This document shows positions 1-11,866 of a stretch of 64,000 nt of DNA, in pieces (within the stretch, counting starts at the first letter, position 1; each line of letters begins with the position of its first letter). The DNA is from Kudoa neothunni (Eukaryota > Cnidaria): contig OZ199838.1 of assembly GCA_964304625.1 (NCBI GenBank), positions 10,416,001 to 10,480,000 on the forward strand. The letters run 5' to 3'. Both the position numbers and the translations under genes were made by a program. The notes beneath the pieces are model-generated. The model had not been told where the DNA came from, did not search any database, and saw only the letters and a program-made list of their open reading frames with translations.

Positions 1-57
1 AAAATGAAGCAATATTGATTTTGAATTTTAGAAGAATTTAATCACATGCATATTATC

Positions 58-1923
58 TTACATTATTTTTGTAACTAATGGACCAGTAAAACTATCCCAA
101 GCATTTATTTTGCTGAGATTTTCCACGAATAACATATAATAGTTCCACATATTTTTTTCTGAAAACTAACCAGTAATAATAGATAATCAAGAGAGTAAAA
201 CGATAAAATACAAAATTACCTGATCTGATACGTGTGACAAATATTCGAATCCTTCCTCTAGCGAAAGACAAACAATACAACGAGATATGGAGATAACACC
301 TAAACTACTTTGAAATTCATTTATATCGTTAACTGCAAACATCTCGTCCGGCATGAGTTGCCTGATAAATCTTTTCATATAATGCAGCGATAATTCTTCA
401 TCAGTGTTTTCGAACAAACTGTTAATTACACAGAATGACTTAAACGTCAGGGCTACATTTAATTCATCTCAAAAACAGAAAACACAATTATTACGATAAT
501 TTAAATGGTTGATTTCATCAAGAATCTGCAAACTCTTGGCAGCGTCCAGTCTGAAAACATATAACAATTCGTTTAACACCACTACACATCATCATCCAAT
601 AAAAAATTTTCATTGTTTATAAATGATCTTACAGTAATGAGGAATGGTTTTATGTTGCTGATAACAATTCAGTATTTTCTAGAACGATACAAAAATTTCC
701 ATTCGATAAAAATAAGAAATTAAAACGAATATACGTTCGCATTAAATGCCATGACTTCTTGAGATGGATACCAAAGAGGTAATTGTCGTAACACATAGTA
801 ATAATAATAGACAGAAACTAAAATAAGCCATTATTAAATTTATGACTTTTAAACCACTAACATAGGAGTGGATATGAATTACATAATTTATTCTTAAAAG
901 TTAAATTGTTGGAAAAAAATTTTCGACATTTATTCATTTGATCGCTCTAAACAACATCCATAACTACATCTGCTGACTCCCACATCTATATTCTACTTGG
1001 TAAAGGCCGAAAAAATAACCCTCCATCATAGGAGTTGTTATTCTATTCCCCAACTGTTTAATAATAATATCAGCGTATGAGGTATCATTTTTCGAGTCAA
1101 GGGATTCAGGCTCCAACTAAATAATGACATCATACTTACTAAAGATACAATTCAATCACCTTTTTTAAACCAGTGCTGTCGTAAAGGCATGATTTCTCCA
1201 TCATAACAAATTCCTCATTATCAGATATTGTGATATTATTTTGAACCATTTCGTTGTAATTTTGAAATGCTGCATAAGCATTTTTACAACGAATAATATC
1301 TACCATTCAAAAAATATAAATTCTAATCACTAATAACTTTCAACTATAATAATTACCGATCAATGAAAGATTTTTCTCAGGAATCAGTTCCTAAATTAAT
1401 TTATCGTGAAAGTATTTATCAAAAGCAAATAACTTTGTTATAAGGCTCACGAAACGAGGTCAACTCGGGATATTTTTCAATAATATCAATAGCCGCCTGA
1501 ACGCCGTAACGTTTGGCGGCCAAAATCGTACTCTAACAAATATAAATGTATCAGTCAATCAAATAACCTCCGCATTACTTCTATATGCTTTTCATTAGGA
1601 GCCAAAAATGGATCAAAATGAAGTTCATCGTTCCATGATTTATTCGGTTGCGAATCTGTTATACTGCTAATTGAATCCAACACTTTGTGATGATTCCAAG
1701 TGGTCTTATCTGGCCAATCCGCGAAATCTATCAAAATCTATGTTTGAAATCTAAATCACTGAATAAATTGATTACCAAATATTTTTTTGTTTCCAGACAT
1801 TTCTGGTAAACGTTCTTTAGATTTTTCGTCAGTAATCGATGAGCATTTTCTTGTTATGAAAATTTTATTTTTATCTATTATACATGTGGCTCTAAAAATG
1901 CGATTTAGAAACACGTTCACCAT
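58..1923 (-). CDS. PTCD3: mS39/PTCD3-like mitochondrial ribosomal protein, 12 exons
   Basis: Splicing twelve exons (1776-1923, 1568-1727, 1434-1530, 1357-1390, 1160-1299, 997-1116, 862-946, 735-817, 633-678, 495-581, 220-452, 58-165) through GT..AG introns of 37-57 nt gives one continuous frame of 446 aa. The N-terminus is basic and hydroxyl-rich, as in mitochondrial targeting peptides. The segment W-x(4)-KVLDSISS, then FDPFLAP, then ILAAKRYGVQAA, and a late IPHYLVLNELL segment followed by a helical repeat, match the order seen in animal PTCD3, the pentatricopeptide-type protein of the small mitoribosomal subunit that binds 12S rRNA. The product is much shorter than vertebrate PTCD3 (about 690 aa), so central repeats look lost. 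The family call rests on motif recall without a search; the exon model is firmer than the name. Confidence 0.68.
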
Positions 1924-1969
1924 GTTTCGATCATACGCATGCGCACACAGGCGCTTAAAATTTTAAATA

Positions 1970-3409
1970 TAGGGTTTCTCATCTGTGCTCGGCATTTTTG
2001 AAGTTAATATCTGCACCTTTGCAATTTTAATTCTGCGCATTCGTGTTTAGTCTATAAAATTTGTGCGAATGTGTAGAAATCATGAACCAGAGAAAAAAAC
2101 AAAAATGTATTATATTTATTTCAATAACCTCAATAAAATTATTATTCTACAATAACTTCATCTCTAGAAGACTTGATGATGTAAACCAACATTTTTCGAT
2201 AAAAATCGTCACATTGATGGGATGTGATTTGTTTAAGACACTCTTTTATCGCATTCTTTAACTCGTTTTCATTTTGACATTGCCTGTGAATAACTAGATT
2301 TTTCCAAACAGAGAATACATTACCTATTGGATTCAAGATTGGACTATACGGAGGTAAATATTTTATCGTGAATTTTTTTGGAAGGATTAATTATTTTAGT
2401 ACCTCATAATGATGTATTTTCGCATTATCCATAACGAAACTAGGATTATCAATACCACTTGATACACAGCTGAATGTTAGTTCCTGTAGACAAATTTTAA
2501 AATCCTCACCTGCAACCGCTCGCTCGTGTTTCTTTCTTTATATGATATCTTCTTTGTTGTTCGTAGCAACTACAGAAATGTTTCTGCTTCTTGCTGAAGA
2601 AACAAAACAATATGCAGAAATTCCTCCCAAAGAGCGACTTCTTTTAGGTCTTATGACCACTGAAAACCCGACTCCCTCCAGAACTACAATACTTTCATAT
2701 AGTACATTGGTTTCTAAGTCTCGGAACGTCTCAGCATATTCAATTCTCTTTTGAATCGTCATCTCGCAATTTCTTCTCTCGGGGACCCTCACTGGGGATT
2801 TTAAAGTGTAATGAAATTTGCCGATTACACAGTCTATCGTTCTTAAGGGCACTGTTATTCCAAACTCGTCATTAACTTTTTACTTAAGTTCTTTCAACGT
2901 AATTTGAGAGTTTTCGTCCACCCACCTGATAATTTTTTCCTTCTGATCAGGAGAGAGGAGTGAAGGTCATTTCCTGCCTCTAGATTTTGCATCTAGTGTT
3001 CCTGTTTTGCGAAACATTGATAATATGGACAACACGGTGGATCTTGGTAGATGCATTTCGGAAGCAATGTAAGTGTCACTTCTTCCACTTAAAAAGAGAT
3101 TATACATTTATTCCCTTAAATCGAAAGAGATTGTTTTTCGCAGCTTTATTTTTTCTTGTTGTGTTAGTATATTAGAGATTTCGTTATCATCGATACCGAG
3201 CTCTCAGTTTCAACGATTTGTTCTCTGTTATTAGGGTTAATCTATTGAATTCAATCTCTTAATAGTTTAAAAATATCTTAACAAAGAAAAACTTTTCGTA
3301 GCTAACGCGAGATATGAAAAAACAAGAATACTACTGTTGAGATGGTCAGATCAATTTCGAGCGCGCCGAGATTAAATGCGAAAATGCCGATTATAGATGA
3401 GAAACCCCA
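1970..3409 (-). mobile_element. IS630/Tc1-type element, family 1, decayed
   Basis: The ends form an imperfect inverted repeat: TAGGGTTTCTCATCTGTGCT at 1970 and the complement of a closely similar stretch ending near 3409 (GATGAGAAACCCC), each next to a TA. Between them lies a degraded DDE transposase read on the minus strand. The element sits just upstream of the mS39 gene's start codon (1923), so any promoter of that gene would lie very close to or inside it. Confidence 0.7.
2142..3190 (-). pseudogene. IS630-type transposase remnant
   Basis: Reading 3190 down to 2142 in shifting frames recovers an N-terminal helix-turn-helix block (YIASEMHLPRSTVLSILSMF, near 3080-3020), a linker WVDENSQITLKELK, and a DDE block ending IHRQCQNENELKNAI. 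The first catalytic Asp position reads VVLEGVGFS where the copy at 30.6-31.2 kb reads FIDEVGFS, and the last acidic residue reads NPIGNVF instead of NPIENVF. The middle Asp (FVMDNAKIHH) survives. There are also internal stops and frameshifts. Two of three catalytic residues are gone, so it cannot be active. Confidence 0.75.
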
Positions 3410-3411
3410 TA

Positions 3412-3812
3412 AATAACGGTTAAAACATAAAATACACAATTTTATGAACTGTAATCTTACACTTAATTGACAATTGATCAAAAATGTTCGTTTAAGAATT
3501 TTATCTTTCCATAAAATTAATGCTTCCATCTAAAATAAAATCAATGGTGGGGATGTAAATTAGATTCGATTTATTTTCTAAACAGACATAAATAGAGTAT
3601 GATAAACAATTTAACTTGTGTGAATTTTCTTATCTACATTTTTGTATAACGAGCACAACTTTGGCACTCAATTATTTGAGTCGGATTTTATTAGGTGTAT
3701 AGTTATTTTATGGTTATAATTGCATAGTAATGTGTATTTATTCTATACAAGTTATATTAAATTGAAATAATACTTTATAATACAAATGAATCCTTGGGAA
3801 ATGCTAATACAT
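3412..3812. other. no gene seen
   Basis: AT-rich spacer between the IS630 element and the TTAA of the piggyBac-like element. No credible open frame, RNA gene or repeat structure was seen. Confidence 0.6.
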
Positions 3813-3843
3813 TTAACCCTCCGGAGCACCCGTGGGGTCTAAA

Positions 3844-4835
3844 CAGCGTTGCCAACCGTGCCCGATTTTTACTCTTGTTCTTCGAAAGACTTAATAATCG
3901 CAAAAAATTGTTTCAAACATAAGGGGTTATCGCATATTCACAAAAAAGGGAATTTTATCGTTTCTGATTTCATTACGAGAAATCCTCAAGTATATAATGT
4001 TATACTTGGAACGAATCTTTATTTCAAATTAAAATGTCTGCAATAGAAGCTCACCAAACACAAGATACAATTAAAAATTTTAATAATTCTTAAAGCCCAC
4101 GTAATACAAAAATTGGGCTTAAAAAACATGCCAAAAATTTATCAAAATGAACACATTTTTAAATGTTACCATTATTGGCGACAAGATACAGTTTTATCAT
4201 GACTATGAACCATTTTGGAATTATTACGAATAGATTTTTGTATTTGAGTTCTGAATGCTTGAACTTAAAAAAGTCTCTGATGTTGGTGATGTCCAATGCT
4301 AAGTTATCATTACAAGTGTTTGTTATCAATTTGATTAATTTTAATGAATGAATGGCCGCATATATAAATGAAACCTCATATTGGTATAGTTATGTGTTAT
4401 TCAAAAATCGCACGAACGACTGTAATACAATTGTTTGAAATTAAAGGAATCGAATGGGATCAAAAACGAAGTTTGTTTGATTAAATTATTAACAATCGCC
4501 TTTTTGGCCATTGGTTATCGGCGAATAAATTTTAATTCTATCGGGAAATACAGTACATCTTTACTTCATCTAGCTCTGATTAATGCTTCTCCGGAAAGAG
4601 CATTTCCTCTTCTGGAATTATCGAAAATATCAGCGGAAATAAAATGTTGTTCTCCACATTAGATAATCTTGATCTAATGAGGAAATTTTTCAACACATCG
4701 ACCAAATGATGTAACAAATTTGATGTTTCTGAGATGATTATAAATTAACGGAATATTTATACATATAATTAAATATTCGTCCGATTTTGTCTGGCAAAAT
4801 GTTAGCCGGATGTCCGATTTGGGTTGGCAACGCTG
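3844..4835. mobile_element. hAT-type non-autonomous element, copy 1 (empty)
   Basis: It starts CAGCGTTGCCAAC and ends with the inverted GTTGGCAACGCTG, fitting the CAGNG rule of hAT termini. The flanks GGTCTAAA (3836-3843) and GTTCTAAA (4836-4843) match at 7 of 8 bases, as an 8-bp hAT target duplication would. It is 992 bp with no transposase frame, so it is non-autonomous. It interrupts the left subterminal region of piggyBac element A. A homologous copy lies at 29491-32095. Confidence 0.75.
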
Positions 4836-5414
4836 GTTCTAAATCTGCCGAGGTCAGATAGCCCATCGGTGTGACACTCGGACTCAGAACAATGAGGTAA
4901 TGGTTCGTATCCGCCGGTGGATCTCTATCCCATATTTTGGAGTTGTGGTTAAAATGTACGCTCACAATGGAGTGGGGTGCACTAACAGCCAAATTCGCGT
5001 GAAGTAGGGTGAGCGTGAATAGGAGTTTGCATCTCCGGAACCCATCGAAAGGCAAGTAATTTTCAGTCCTCACAGAGCCAACGTCCTTAAAGGGATAGGG
5101 TTTAGGGTAGTGGTCACCCTGAGACGAGGGTGTTTAATGGGTTAAAGTCCCACACTACCGCATAAAGATAATGGGCGGGGTTTCATGTTACGTCCTGCAG
5201 TGCCTAAAGCGTTAATGGAAGAGATATGACCAACCAGAATTCCACAACCTAATAAGTTGCGCCAGGGGGCTTACTCTATAAACAAAAAAAAGCTGAGTCT
5301 TAAAGACCCCACGTGATTTTTATATTGTTATAACATTTTTTAGTTTAAGCTGTCGACTCATAATAAATTTTTTTTCGCATATTTGTTTACAAAAATTATA
5401 TAGATTTAAAAGAT

Positions 5415-7068
5415 ATGGATTTTGAAAAATTTCCACAGTGTGATAACAATGATGCATTTTCGTCGGATTCAGAGACAACAGCTCTGATTCCTATTTTGAT
5501 AACATACAATCAGAAGATAGTGAAATATCTCATTCTGATATTTCAAAAGACTTTAGCGATGGAGAAGTGATTGTTGACTGTACATATACTAATAAAGAAA
5601 TATTACACGGAGAGAATTAAGAATGGTCTTCTAATCCAGTCGGTTTGTTTGGCATAAAAAAGAAGACTTGATATTATTCAAGTAAAACATCAAATCAATC
5701 TTCCTGATAATGTTAATACGGAGTCTGAGATATAGAGCTTGTTTATTACAGACGAAATACTGTACGGCATATTGCGTTTTACAATTTACCACCTAAAAAA
5801 ATACGAACTAATTTCAAAAGAAAAAGAGATTGTGTTGAATTTGATTTATATGAGTTAAAAGCGTTTATAGGTTTACATTATTTCCTTGCCGTAAAAAAAC
5901 TAATTTAACCGATATGAAGAACTCTGGGCAGATGATATCTTTGGATTACCCATTTGCTAGAAAGTATTCGGCCAAAATAGATTTAAATTGTTGAATCGTT
6001 GTTTACGTTTTACGAATGATTCTTCAATACCATCGGAGTCGTCTAATGATAGATTTTTTAAAATTAGAGATGTTACTAGCCGAAGAAAGTCGAATTTCTT
6101 AAAATATTATACTCCAACAGAATATTTAACAATGGACGAAATGCTTCGAGCGTTCAGAGGCAACTGTATTTTTAAGCAATACATGCCGTTAAAGCCTGCA
6201 AAATGTGACATAAAAATTTTGAATATGGCTGATGCTAAAACATTTTATACCTTAAGTATTGAGGTATTCTTAGGTGCTCAAAATGTTGGTATTTATAAAG
6301 TTGATAACTCACCGAGAAGTTCAGTACTGTGATTAGTAGAACCAATATTAGGTTCTGGTAGAAACGTTACGGTAGATAATTGGTTTACGTCAGTTCCTCT
6401 CATCGAAGAATTATTGAAACGTAGTATCACTACATGTAATACTATTAGAAAAAATAAAAAGACTATTCCCTTGGAACTTCTACCATCGAAGACAAAAGAA
6501 GTATATTCATCCATGTTTGGCTTTACCAAAGATTTTACATTGTTGTCGTACACTCCGAAAGAAAAAAAATTCCGTCATATTATTGAGTTCTTTTCACCAC
6601 AAACCAGTAATCGATTCAAATCATTATCAAAAGCTTCCAGAAATGATTTCATTTTATAATTCCATCAAAGGAAGTGTAGACACAATCGACCAAATATGCG
6701 CCAACTATTCTACATATAGAACTGCCATAAGGTGGTCAGCAGTAATATTTCATGCGCTTCTAGATGTAATTTATTGTTTATATACGAAGAAAAATATTAG
6801 GAGAAAAGGATTCTTAAAATCGTTAGCAATACAATCGCTAGAGCATCAAATGAATCGCAACAGTACAAATTAATCTAATAATAATATTAATGTAGATGAG
6901 GCAAAAATAAAAGATTATGAACAAATATCTATCACTGCAGACAGAAAATGTCATATATGTGTTTGGAAAAATGATCGTAAAACGCAGTCAAAATGCAATA
7001 TTTGTTGGGGAAATATTTGCAAAAAACATTCTAAAGTTATGTGCGACGATTGTCATGTTAAACGATAA
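5415..7068 (+). pseudogene. piggyBac (DDE_Tnp_1_7) transposase, broken
   Basis: An acidic N-terminal region begins at the ATG at 5415 but is frameshifted within about 150 bases. The core is readable from about 5988: TMDEMLRAFRG carries the first catalytic Asp, NVTVDNWFTS the second and KGSVDTIDQI the third. An in-frame TGA lies at 6330-6332 and a further shift lies near the A-run at about 6565, after which the frame 6517-6873 continues. A C-terminal Cys/His zinc motif (CHIC...CNIC...CDDCH) ends at a TAA at 7066-7068. All three Asp residues are visible, but in frames separated by a stop and a shift, so the copy is defective as it stands. Confidence 0.8.
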
Positions 7069-7176
7069 TTATTTTATTAAATACAACGCTTTATTTGCAT
7101 CATTTTCTTCGTGGGGTCTTTTAGACCCCATGTGTGCTTTCGAGTGGTATCTTTTTCGTGTGCTCCGGAGGGTTAA

Positions 7177-8317
7177 TTTGGAAAGCGTATATTTTGAGAT
7201 TATTTTAACATTTATTACTCTTACTTAATGAATATTTGTTTGTTAATATAGAATGCAACAAAAAATGTAATACTAATTAAAAAATTTGTTAGGCGGATTT
7301 ATATCGTTATAGAAAGTGATCAAAATATGAAAATAATCTTTAGTCGTAGTTTCGTAGAGTAATACATATTTTAGTAAGTAGAACATCTTTTTTAATCAAT
7401 AAGTTATTCATTAATGCGTGGATAACCAATCTTGGCGGTGAATTATACTATTATACAATTCCATAAAACTTGTTCTTTTGCATGAATAATTAATTACCTT
7501 CCTAGGTATAATAACAATTTTGGAATGAATACCATTTATTTAGCTCAAAAAATTATTTGAAACTTTAAACACCATTTTAATACAATTATAATGATAATGT
7601 AATTTTTTATATCAATAATTGGCATATCAATATTGCAATAAATACTTTCTACGATCTAAAGACAGTTTGCAAATATAAATATGATATCTAATATTAAAAT
7701 TCTAAATATACTAAATTAGTAAGCAAGTCAGTGCTTTTATTTCAACATTACATAATGCTAGTTGCAAGTCATCTTTTACACGTGCGCAAAAAGCAGAAAC
7801 ACAAATGAATACATTTATGTATAGTAAAACGAGTGGAATATTTTAATATTTAATTTTAAAAATAGTGGGTTTGATCAAAGTAAGTTTTTGAGTGTCTTAA
7901 TTGTATATTAGTAATAATCTTGTTTATGCTGATTTTTTAACGAATTAAATTTTAGATTTTCAAGCCTTTATTAAATTTTTAAATTAAGAGTTAATTTTAA
8001 AATCCTGTGCAAAATCGCGCAATATTCATGTATAAAATAAAAAAGTACAAACAATATTTAAGTTATTAAATGTAGGTATAAAATTTAATGAATATTCAAA
8101 CTGATAATATAAAATGTCTTTAATTTTAATATTGTTTTACACTCCAATAAAATAAATTAAAATACACTAGCATAATTTCGATTTTTGTTAAATAAAGATA
8201 TATGAATTATACCTTATGAGATATTTTTTAGAAAATGTTATTCTATACGCCAGGGATAAATTAAGTGACATTAAAATTAGATGGGGCGATTTTTGCGAAA
8301 TGCGGCTTGTGACTTAC
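7177..8317. other. no gene seen
   Basis: Very AT-rich spacer between piggyBac-like elements A and B. No open frame or structured repeat that I can support. Confidence 0.6.
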
Positions 8318-9662
8318 TTAACCTTCCAAGCGTCTCTGGGGTCAATATGACCCCAGCCGGCATTCAGTCGTATTTTAAACCAACTTATAAGTCAAATTTA
8401 TATTTAAAACCTTGGTTACTTTCCTAAAAATTCCCGATTTTTCTAAATTAACGGTACTAAATGTTTTTTTGAAATAAATAAGCTTTACACAAAAAATACC
8501 AACAATCTCCATCTTTTGGGGTCAATATGACCCAGTCAATTAGAAAAAAATATTTTATATATTTCTAAACTATAGATTAAATATTTTTAAACAATTTATT
8601 TAATTAGAATTGAAATTTTGTTAAATAAACACGGAGTAAAATTAAAAATTAAATTTCCGATCGCCGGCGAGATAAATTTTTAACGATGACCGATTTTGAC
8701 CACGATTTATTGTCAAATAATGATACTAAGGTCAGTGAAATTTATGACGGAATTCAATAATTTAATTTTGCATCTGAATCTGATTTTTATGACAATGAAA
8801 TTTCTGAAAATTGCTATGTGGATAAAAATGGAGATAAGTGGTCGGTTGAAAAGCTTAGAATAACGGAAACCAGAGGTTATACTCCATTATAATCAATACA
8901 AGGGTGGTTTAGACACAGTCGGCAGGATTATATCTACAACAAATGTCAAAAGATACACAGATCGATGACCAACAACTGTTTTCTACAATATGATTGATAT
9001 TAGCTGAATTAACACATTTCACATTACATGAATATTTTCTCAGATTAATCCAGCTCCAGGTTCAAATTTTTGGAACAGTTAGCTGATAGTCTAGTTAAAA
9101 ATTATATTCGCGATAACGTTAAATATGTTGAACAACACGTTGCGACTAGCGAGCCTCGATCTAGTAGAAAAAGATGTTTACCGTTTGACTATGTTCGAGA
9201 CAAAAAAATAAAATCATTCAGGTCCGATACACAATTATATCGTGAAAATCACTCAAAATTTACCAGCTGAAAGTGCTCCAAATAAATCAATTATTAGGCT
9301 TCAAAAAAATATATTAAACTCTTCATTTTTCTTTATAGATGATTGATTTTTTTAACTCTCAAAAATATACCTTACTCTAATTTTATCAAATATTTGGAAC
9401 TTCATATATAGGAATAGTCATACGACTTACATTAGTCAAGAATGATTTACATACACAATTTTCATGCTTCGGTAGTATTCGTACAATCTCGTAGCCGCTA
9501 TTTTTAGCCATTACTCCGAAGTTAATGATTAGATTTTAGTTTAGTCCCCATAAAACGTCATTAAATATTTTAGTACACAGTTATAAGAAAAAGATATATG
9601 GGGTCATATTGACCCCAAAAGAAGAGAGTGTATTGTCGATTTTGGGGCGCTCGGAAGACTAA
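8318..9662 (+). mobile_element. piggyBac-like element B, decayed
   Basis: The left end is TTAA plus CCTTCCAAGCGTC. The right end is the inverted GGCGCTCGGAAGA followed by CTAA, a one-base decay of TTAA. Subterminal palindromes GGGGTCAATATGACCCC (8338-8354), a second near 8519 and GGGGTCATATTGACCCC (about 9600-9616) have their own core unlike element A. A remnant of the acidic N-terminus (from an ATG near 8684) and of the Cys/Lys-rich C-terminal part (9070-9270, with SSRKRCLPFDYVRDKK) survives; the catalytic core is largely deleted. Confidence 0.65.
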
Positions 9663-11070
9663 TGATTTCTAAGGAATTATACTATTTAGGGCAATTATAT
9701 TCAATAAGTCGTTAGAAATGCTTAAAAAAATTTGTTAGAAATAGTTATTTAACAATTATTTATATAGATGCTATCAGTCTCTTGCTCCTATGCCTCATTT
9801 ATTTTTTAGAGATGTAGCCGAATAATAATAAAAATACTTAAAATGGCTATTTCCATAGTAAATACTATTCAAGTGTCACTAATTTTTATTATTTTTAATT
9901 ATTTCTGGCCGTAAGAGCGCAAGAAAGGTTCGAAAATGATTAAATTTAATAGAATCTGATAAGCTCAATCTTTAGGCAGCTTGTTAGTAAAAGTTTCTGG
10001 GATTAAAAATTGTCATTACGCGGGCATACATACCTTTTAGGATTAGAGTTTACAGTGAAAATACCTTCCGCCTTATTTAAACCAGTGAAAAACCTTAAAG
10101 TATATATGAGTTTGATTTCCGAGTTTGGGGGTAAATTTGAAAAAACAGTTAAGAACCCCTGTTACACTCGAACCTTAATAACTTATATCACCACTATTTA
10201 GATTCTATTCTTTTGAGTTTTAATATTAACATAAAGACATTATGATTTAAAATTATGCAACATAAATGGACAAGAAACCTTTGTTGTTTAAATATAGGAC
10301 TTTGTGTAACAAATCCCTATAGAAATGTGAAGAAATATTGATAATTTATAAATGAAATAATTAATTAAGATTGTTTTAATATGAAATATGAATATTGTTA
10401 ATCAATAAATCGTTTCAAAAAACTTTTTTCCCTTAAGAAGAGTTATAATTATTCTATGATGAATTGACTTTAAGATTACGGATTAATTATATCAATCGAT
10501 TATAAAAACTGGATTAGGTGTTCAGACTTTGTAATTGGCAATCATAAAAAAACGTAAACATTAAAGGAGGTAATAAATCCTATGAGAACACCGTTTTTAA
10601 AATGTGTTACATTTATTGGATGCACTCCTCAGATCACTCTCACTCAATACGATTTTCGTCAATTTTATTTATCCATTAGACAATATTCTGATAAGGAAGA
10701 AAAATATTTTAAAATATTATTTATAAGGTGCTTAGTTGAATGGATGCTTCGATTAACTTTGTATGGTGCTTTATGGAATTAAGTTCCCATATTCTCACAC
10801 ATTATGTATATGCCACTGTGACGATAATATAACGTAACGAATTGTCTTAATTTAGATAACGGCATTAAATTCACCTAAACCTATGTTCGATGAGTCCGCC
10901 TCAATTTAATGATAAAATCATCGGATATTAAAAATGTGCGATCAGGTGTTCAACTTTAGTAAATCTTTACAATTACTTACAAGGCTTTGGAATTTAAATG
11001 AAATGCATCTTTGGAACCGAATAGATCGCAAACATCAACCATGTAACGACATACAAAACAACTATCAACT
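9663..11070. other. no gene seen
   Basis: Spacer downstream of the RABIF gene. Short open frames at 10010-10201 and 10582-10782 show no domain, no exon-like neighbours and ordinary AT-driven composition. Confidence 0.5.
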
Positions 11071-11492
11071 CTAATTATTCTCCAAATAGACAATTCGTTC
11101 GTGTGAGAGATAAATTTTTTGAGGCTCATTCAAGTTGAAATATCCAACAGGCCCCATTTCACAGTCAGCACAACATAAATACACTTTATCTTGGTATGGT
11201 TTGGTGACACCTATATTTTCAAAGGTGAATATCCCATTTACAATCCAAAATGATCGACAGTTTTGAGAATCAAACTCTAAAATAGTGTTTTTCTTGTACA
11301 TATGAGGTAATTGTTGCTAAAATAGCATTAGAGACTTCAAAAGTTGCAATTTATCAAAAATACGGCGTGATCCTGATCAAGAGTTGCTTTGGTTGGAGTC
11401 AACATTAACGATTTACAAAATTGACACACCAACTTATTCTCATTTTTGATCACTAAATCACCGCGACTACTTGAGGCGTCGATCGATTCCAT
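11071..11492 (-). CDS. RABIF: Mss4/RABIF, Rab GTPase chaperone
   Basis: Two exons (11364-11492 and 11071-11316) joined across a 47-nt GT..AG intron give 124 aa, the usual length of Mss4 (about 123). The first zinc-binding pair is C23-x2-C26 (LVCQFCKSLML). The second is C92-x2-C95 within CADCEMGPVGYFNL, followed by the conserved LSHERIVY end, close to animal Mss4. Family knowledge: Mss4 binds nucleotide-free exocytic Rab GTPases such as Rab8 and stabilises them. The start is the first ATG of exon 1. No defect seen. Confidence 0.9.
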
Positions 11493-11578
11493 TACAAGTT
11501 TTAGCAAATTGTCTCGAATCCTTATTACACTAATCCACGCTAAGTATGCTCATGGCGTCCTCTGCGCAAATATAACTA

Positions 11579-11866
11579 TCAGCTAGATATTTCGTTTTTC
11601 GGTGGTCCAAAAGTTCTGCTTATCATTATTTGTGCACCGAAATAATTTCTATCAACAACTCTGATAAATTCAGGTACTTTGATCTAGTTGTCGTTGGTAT
11701 TTATTGAAATATTTAAAATTGTTTTGACAGATTTTCTTTGGAAATAATCCCTATTATCAAATCTGTAAATTCCTTTGGATGAATTTGAAAGCTTCTCGAA
11801 CAATCCACAACAACAAAGTAATTTTTGATTACCTAAATACAATTTATTATTTTTATTCGGGTTCAT
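11579..11866 (-). CDS. small protein, not recognised
   Basis: An ATG at 11866 opens a frame of 46 codons. A 47-nt GT..AG intron then joins it in phase 0 to an exon reading IKVPEFIRVVDRNYFG and ending at a TGA at 11579-11581, for about 80 aa. The intron size matches neighbouring genes, which is the main support. The sequence has a CCC run and no obvious signal or membrane segment. I do not recognise the family. The gene starts upstream of RABIF on the same strand with 86 bp between the two coding regions. Confidence 0.4.

Larger units (their letters stand above)
3813..7176 (+). mobile_element. piggyBac-like element A with intact TTAA ends
   Basis: The element is bounded by TTAA at 3813-3816 and 7173-7176. 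Just inside, CCCTCCGGAGCAC at the left is repeated as a perfect inverted copy at the right (GTGCTCCGGAGGG). A subterminal palindrome GGGGTCTTTTAGACCCC lies at 7113-7129 and a related GTCTTAAAGACCCC near 5303. Family knowledge: piggyBac elements insert at TTAA and carry short TIRs. The interior holds a hAT-type insert at 3844-4835 and a broken transposase at 5415-7068. Confidence 0.85.

Noticed and set aside
2061-2261. Plus-strand frame over the IS630 remnant
   Set aside because: It is antisense to the transposase C-terminus and shows no domain.
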